From Symsagittifera roscoffensis (taxonomy: Eukaryota; Xenacoelomorpha; Acoela; Convolutidae), in contig NC_087065.1 of the NCBI RefSeq assembly GCF_963678635.1, positions 74,845,345 to 74,909,344 on the forward strand: a stretch of DNA of 64,000 bases. The letters are read 5' to 3'. This document shows, one piece after another, positions 60,801-64,000 of the stretch. Position numbers and translations under genes: made by a program. The notes beneath the pieces were generated by a model. It worked only from the letters and a program-made list of their open reading frames with translations. It did no database searches and was not told the DNA's origin. Numbering within the stretch: the first letter of the stretch is position 1; every line of letters begins with the position of its first letter.

Positions 60801-61320
60801 GAAAGTTCGGTGCAAAAAGTATTGATTTATTGAATTTGAATATATATTCAGGGGCGGATTTCGTGGGGGGATGGGGGTTCGGACGCTTTCTCCCTCAGGG
60901 ATTCGAACCCCTGCCGACCCAAAGGGTCCCCCTTTGTACTATTTCGAGATACCCATTTTTGGCGAGGGACCCTAAAATTTTTCTAAAGGCGCCTTTGGCG
61001 CCAGTATATACTAACTTTGAGGGGGGAGCGCTCGCCGAAAAAACGCAATTTTTCTGGTTAAAACTTTCCAAAAAATGCCTAAAAACGCCTTTATTGGCCT
61101 GTTTTTTCAAAATTTTACATATCATGCAGTTAAAAATGGGTCAGTGTTCTAATGACGTTCTCTGTCATGAAAGAAAGTTTATACTATAAATTTAAAATTT
61201 TTTTTTGTTTCAGGTTCATCTTCATCATGTGGCCTCTGAGGTACTCCTTGTTTGAGGGCAAGCACGTGGCAGCAGTGGCCATCCTGGGAGCATGGCTTCT
61301 TGGCACAATCCCCGTCATCA
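54715..61320 (+). CDS. Rhodopsin-type G-protein-coupled receptor, 5' part (exons 1-4)
   Basis: Four exons join in frame through GT-AG introns to encode 173 residues, from the N-terminus to TM4. The short extracellular N-terminus has two N-glycosylation sequons (NNS at 15, NSS at 18). TM1 spans about residues 37-62. TM2 starts THNLLVCSLSVSE, with Glu at the place of the usual Asp2.50. TM3 starts WMC (Cys114, the likely disulfide cysteine) and ends VDRF, a variant of DRY, followed by PLRY in the second intracellular loop. TM4 is HVAAVAILGAWLLGTIPVIS with the conserved Trp. This is a plasma-membrane receptor by family; the ligand cannot be inferred. TM5-7 are not found before 64000, so the gene either continues beyond or is truncated. 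It is AT-poor relative to its introns. Confidence 0.85.
56160..56440. mobile_element. R1 repeat fragment in GPCR intron 1
   Basis: It starts AACAAGATTGCTCGTATAAG, with GAAGCCCTGATGTTCAGACTGCC, and later TTCAATTTGGAACGATTTG. It is diverged and 3'-truncated relative to 44606-45138 and ends about 125 bp before exon 2. Confidence 0.6.
56566..56736 (+). CDS. GPCR exon 2
   Basis: Acceptor TTTCTTTTAG|ATA, donor AATAAG|GTTAGT; 57 codons, phase 0 at both ends. It completes TM1 and encodes TM2. The TM1 Asn expected in 'GN' is replaced by Gly (SGGCVV). Confidence 0.85.
57210..57307 (+). CDS. GPCR exon 3
   Basis: Acceptor GGGCTTTACAG|AAA, donor GACAG|GTGAGC; 98 nt, phase 0 in and phase 2 out. It encodes TM3, PWMCNLDYFQMALIS to LLVAVD plus two bases of the DRF arginine. 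Confidence 0.85.
57391..57883. repeat. 493-bp near-perfect palindrome in GPCR intron 3
   Basis: The arms of about 246 bp meet with no spacer at GTAATCGATTAC (centre 57636/57637). The central 60 bp on each side is almost exact (TCTGTTCTAAACTGCAATAA and its complement), with only scattered mismatches outward to AAACCATCATGGTCTC / GAGACCATGATGGTTT. Each arm contains the ACCGACCC and CGACC-CCAGCCGACCC text of the CAGGGGCGG element family, so it may come from two head-to-head copies. Confidence 0.9.
57912..58035. mobile_element. CAGGGGCGG-family element, left end
   Basis: Starts CAGGGGCGGATTTAGAGGAG and continues with GATTCGACCACCTGCCGACC and CTAAAATTTTTCTGAAGGCG. It is truncated: the right terminal repeat is not seen. 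Confidence 0.6.
58400..58830 (+). pseudogene. LINE reverse-transcriptase remnant in GPCR intron 3
   Basis: The ORF 58403-58645 includes NQAVIRNENQLNYLGITIDS, the LGIxID motif found after the catalytic core of non-LTR reverse transcriptases. An upstream frame and the ORF 58629-58829 appear to extend it. Too little is left to name the clade. Confidence 0.5.
58831..59739. other. Intron sequence, nothing recognised
   Basis: AT-rich intron DNA with homopolymer runs. The ORFs at 59267-59455 and 59479-59294 overlap on opposite strands and have no motif. Confidence 0.4.
59740..59975. repeat. Imperfect tandem repeat, about 50 bp unit
   Basis: ACTGATTTAACACTGACGGA-like text recurs near 59751, 59777, 59821, 59870, 59912 and 59955, separated by T-rich spacers of variable length. 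Confidence 0.75.
60010..60495. mobile_element. R1 family element in GPCR intron 3
   Basis: Starts AACAAGACTGCTAGTATATC with CAGGGCAAAGACCTG and GTTTCGACTGCC, and ends TTGAAAGTCGGAACAATAAC. It is about 485 bp, one of the more complete single copies. A related 3' portion lies at 61345-61690, ending CGAAAGTCAGAACAATCAC. Confidence 0.7.
60849..61060. mobile_element. CAGGGGCGG-family element
   Basis: Starts CAGGGGCGGATTTCGTGG and, compared with 49214-49572, is in reverse orientation: its TTCTAAAGGCGCCTTTGGCG and AGTATATACTAACTTTGAGG segments are complements of 49440-49500. The reverse complement of 60899-60909 is a near-perfect B-box (GGTTCGAATCC). Confidence 0.65.
61214..61320 (+). CDS. GPCR exon 4
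   Basis: Acceptor TTTTTTGTTTCAG|G and donor ATCA|GTATGC; 107 nt. The first base completes the Arg codon, then FIFIMWPLRY and TM4. An R1-like repeat starts within about 25 bp of the donor site. Confidence 0.85.
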
Positions 61321-61344
61321 GTATGCATAAAGGCTCTTTTTCCT

Positions 61345-61690
61345 ACCATATCGAATAGTTTTTGGGAAACAATACAAAAAATCTATAAATTATGGACAAT
61401 ATTGAAGATCAAATTCGAATCGTACGAACAATTTTGTTGTGCGGGATTATTCGCCACGCATAAATAAGCATGATGAAAAGAAAATTTTGACAAATTGACA
61501 ATTTGCAAACTCCCAGAAGTTTTCTAAAAAATGATCGGAGGTAGAACATTCTTTTATATTTGAACTCAAAAAGTCAATATCTTCAATGGAGTATAGAAGT
61601 TTTTTTGTTAAAAACTATTATTTCGATCGGCAAAAAATGACTGAAAGAAAAAACCACACCAAGCATGAAATTTCCGTTTTCTTCGAAAGT
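61345..61690. mobile_element. R1-like repeat just after GPCR exon 4
   Basis: Shares TATCGAATAGTTTTTGGGAA, GTGCGGGATTA and the AAAAATGATCGGA region with 60060-60330 and ends in AAGTCAGAACAATCAC. The start of the family is missing. Confidence 0.6.
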
Positions 61691-63590
61691 CAGAACAATC
61701 ACTTCAAGTAGAGTAACTTACGCAACTCAACAAGCCAAGAAATTGTAGGCTAACTGAAAACTTTGGAGCTGTTACCAAGCAATTTCAAATAAAAGAAGTC
61801 GATTTGTTCACAAAACTGTCTATTCTAACTATCAGTCAGAAAAAAACTTATACATTTTTTAGACATTTCACAGTTCTTAATTTTTGTTGGACTACGCTAA
61901 ATATTTGGTCCTCTTCACTTTTCAAAAACTTATACATCATTGTATTTCTGATCAATTTGTAAAACTTTTGTTCTCATGAACTTCTTCCCAACTTTCACTC
62001 AATTTGAGAAAAAAAGAATTAAGAACGTTTGCAAAAAAATTTGGCCATACTTTTTAAAAAATATATATACTGCATTTTATTTCAGATAAAGTTGTAAGCT
62101 TTTTGGCTCTTAAACAAGATAGTAGATTTTCCTATTTACCAAATCAGTAACTTTTAATTTCTTAACAATTGATTGTCGGGCCACAGGTTGACAAAAGTTC
62201 CAAACGAATTGAATAGACAAGGCCAGAATGTTGTGTTTTTACATGTAAATTATTTTTTTGTTTCAAAATTGAGGAAAAAATGGAATTTTTAAAATCAAAT
62301 TAGGTTTGGAAGAAAAAACCTCTGTTTCAGTTGATACGTAGACAAATGTTCAACTTAATTGAAAATAAAGGTTCATTACAACCCGCACAGGAATTCCATG
62401 GATAAACATAAGTCATTTTATTGTCAAATTCTATAAAAACAAAACTATAGATAAATAAATATATTTTTTTATTAACGTTTTGTTAGATTACGTTTGTTGT
62501 TTATCTATTCAAACACATGCGTTTCTAAGTATTTTGTACAACTAGTTTTAAGGTAGATCAAGCGCAAATTTTTTCAAAAATTTCAAAATTGGCATTTTGA
62601 CTTGTTTTCTCATTAAAAAAAAACTGAATCGCACTAGATTCGTGAGCGGAATTGTTTTGCAATTTGAATAGTTCAATGATAAAAGTAGAAATCGTCGCAA
62701 ATTATTGTTCGATGCACGAAAATTGGAAAAGTTTTTAGAATAGTTTTCAAATCGATTTTTGTAAATTTCACATATGATAAAAAGTTCATTATTATAATCC
62801 ATTTTTTGCCCGAAGGCAACATAAGGAATGATTAATTTGTAATATTTTTAAACCTCAAAAATGCATTATAATTGATCCACTTAATTGACTTGGATACGAG
62901 ATCGACGAGAAGCATTCAAATCTGAACCCAAACTTTTTGAGAACGCAACCAGTTTCACCAAGTGAAAACATCTGGCGGTAAGTTTTCGAGCTAACAAAAT
63001 TCAAAGTTTCAGTACAAATTTAGAACAAAAAACATTTGGCGAAGACAAACAGATCAATTTGAAATTCTTTTGAATTCATCTTTTGAAAAAGTAAAAAAAG
63101 CTTGCGCCAGAAAAAAGCCAAAACTGAACCAAAATACTCAAAATCTCGAGTCGCCTGTCAAAAATGCCTGTCAAAAATTGAACAAAATATGAGAAGTTTT
63201 TTTCGCTGGTTTTCTGTCAAACGAAGGACAGATTTTTTTGTCTTGCAAAAAATGAATGGAAAACTTTGTTAAAAGTTTTGTTCCATGTTTGCAATTAATC
63301 GCGAACTATTCTTAAATTATTTTGTTTCTAATTTTCTTTTTGGAGCTCAAAAACAAAATTATTGTGTTCAGATTTTTGTCTAAATTTTTCAGCTAACTTC
63401 GAACAACTTTTTTGGTCAATTTGAGTCCAAATCTGATCATAACACAGTTTGAAACCGAATTAATTGTTGTACCGATCGAAAACGGTTTGTAGCTTCTACA
63501 AGTTGGTAAAACTGGTTTTCATTTTTCTCAATGCTTAGTTTTAACATTTTGAGATAGGGACCAGTTTAAGTTTATGTAAGTGCTATCAAT
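61691..63590. other. No gene recognised
   Basis: AT-rich DNA with no convincing TM5-7 exon of the receptor. Only short composition-driven ORFs are present (for example 62802-62548, minus). Confidence 0.4.
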
Positions 63591-63599
63591 TGTTTTCTT

Positions 63600-63759
63600 T
63601 CTGTCTGGAGATCTGCTGTCCTGACCTTGCGATCTTCAACGTCCGATCTGATCTGAAATAAAACAGTGCAGTAAGATTTCGATTTAATGCCTAACAGTTG
63701 CTACAATTCAAGTTAACAATTATTCTTTTTCTTTACATAAACATTTGCACACTTCAACA
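63600..63759 (+). promoter_or_regulatory. Putative 3' end of an LTR and overlapping primer-binding site
   Basis: AATAAA occurs at about 63657. Next to the Gag start, TTCAACA is followed by TGGCGCAGCC (63760-63769). TGG is the complement of a tRNA CCA end, and CA is the usual LTR end, so the gag ATG may overlap the primer-binding site. The other LTR is outside the window. Confidence 0.35.
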
Positions 63760-64000
63760 TGGCGCAGCCAGCAGAGAAAAAAGGAGGAGGAAAAAATCCA
63801 CTGAACATTCAGTCATTTTGGGACGCACGAACACCAGAACCCCCAATTTACTGGGAGGAATGGATTGTAAAATTTCACTGGGGAATGATCGCAAAATATG
63901 ATATTGATCTCGATGATTTTTATTTTGCACGTACTTTAAACGCAGCGGCTATTGCAGCGTTGCCAGATGACGTAAATGGGAAGAATCGTACCGAGTCGGA
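63759..64000 (+). CDS. LTR-retrotransposon Gag N-terminus, partial
   Basis: ATG at 63759 opens a frame of 80 codons that runs off the right edge without a stop. The start MAQPAEKKGGGKN is followed by PEPPIYWEEWIVKFHW, a Pro-then-Trp-x-x-Trp pattern common near the start of Ty3/gypsy-type Gag capsid domains, and then an acidic and Ala-rich helix-like run. The base composition is richer in G+C than the preceding 2 kb. It differs from the gypsy element at the left edge in sequence and in strand, so it would be a second, independent element. A cellular exon is less likely. Confidence 0.55.
   Translation, partial: MAQPAEKKGGGKNPLNIQSFWDARTPEPPIYWEEWIVKFHWGMIAKYDIDLDDFYFARTLNAAAIAALPDDVNGKNRTES

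Noticed and set aside
62548-62802. Minus-strand 84-codon ORF
   Set aside because: It is Asn/Phe/Lys-rich, as expected from AT-rich noncoding DNA, with no motif and no splice context.

Overview
The window is nuclear DNA from an invertebrate animal. The signs are a four-exon chain of a rhodopsin-type G-protein-coupled receptor with GT-AG introns, a Ty3/gypsy LTR retrotransposon, CR1-like LINE remains, tRNA-derived SINE-like sequence and many dispersed repeats. I see no bacterial operon, rRNA gene or CRISPR array. I cannot name the species or phylum.

Layout. (1) 1-4945, minus strand: 5' part of a Ty3/gypsy element. A short gag ORF is followed in the -1 frame by an uninterrupted gag-protease-RT-RNase H frame that leaves the window. 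(2) 4966-10790: a recent tandem duplication. Each copy carries a 14-bp minisatellite, and the second copy was enlarged by nested duplication of 305-bp and 780-bp modules. (3) 11283-14990: two copies of an 875-bp repeat around pieces of a broken CR1-like LINE. (4) 15404-23160, minus strand: a decayed coding block of unrecognised type, with an SGNH-esterase-like domain at its start and, at its left end, a C-terminal domain of retroelement type. (5) From about 23.1 kb composition drops to strongly AT-rich. 23.2-35.6 kb holds hairpin repeats, diverged local duplications and a tRNA-like sequence, with no gene I can support. (6) 35.67-42.55 kb: direct repeats bracket a broken envelope-glycoprotein-like reading region plus two unrecognised reading regions. 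The right side carries a cluster of six different inverted repeats. (7) 44.0-49.6 kb: a segmental duplication whose two copies differ by inserted repeats, which reveals 'empty' and 'filled' sites. (8) 54.7-61.3 kb: the receptor gene, plus strand, covering the N-terminus to TM4. Its third intron contains a 493-bp near-perfect palindrome, LINE remains and several repeats. (9) 63.76 kb to the end: the start of another LTR-retrotransposon gag on the plus strand.

The only clear host gene is the receptor. Nearly everything else is mobile-element sequence at different stages of decay: the gypsy element and the tandem duplication look young, while the LINE, the SGNH block and the envelope-like region are broken by stops and frameshifts. 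All family calls rest on motifs read by eye; no database search was run.
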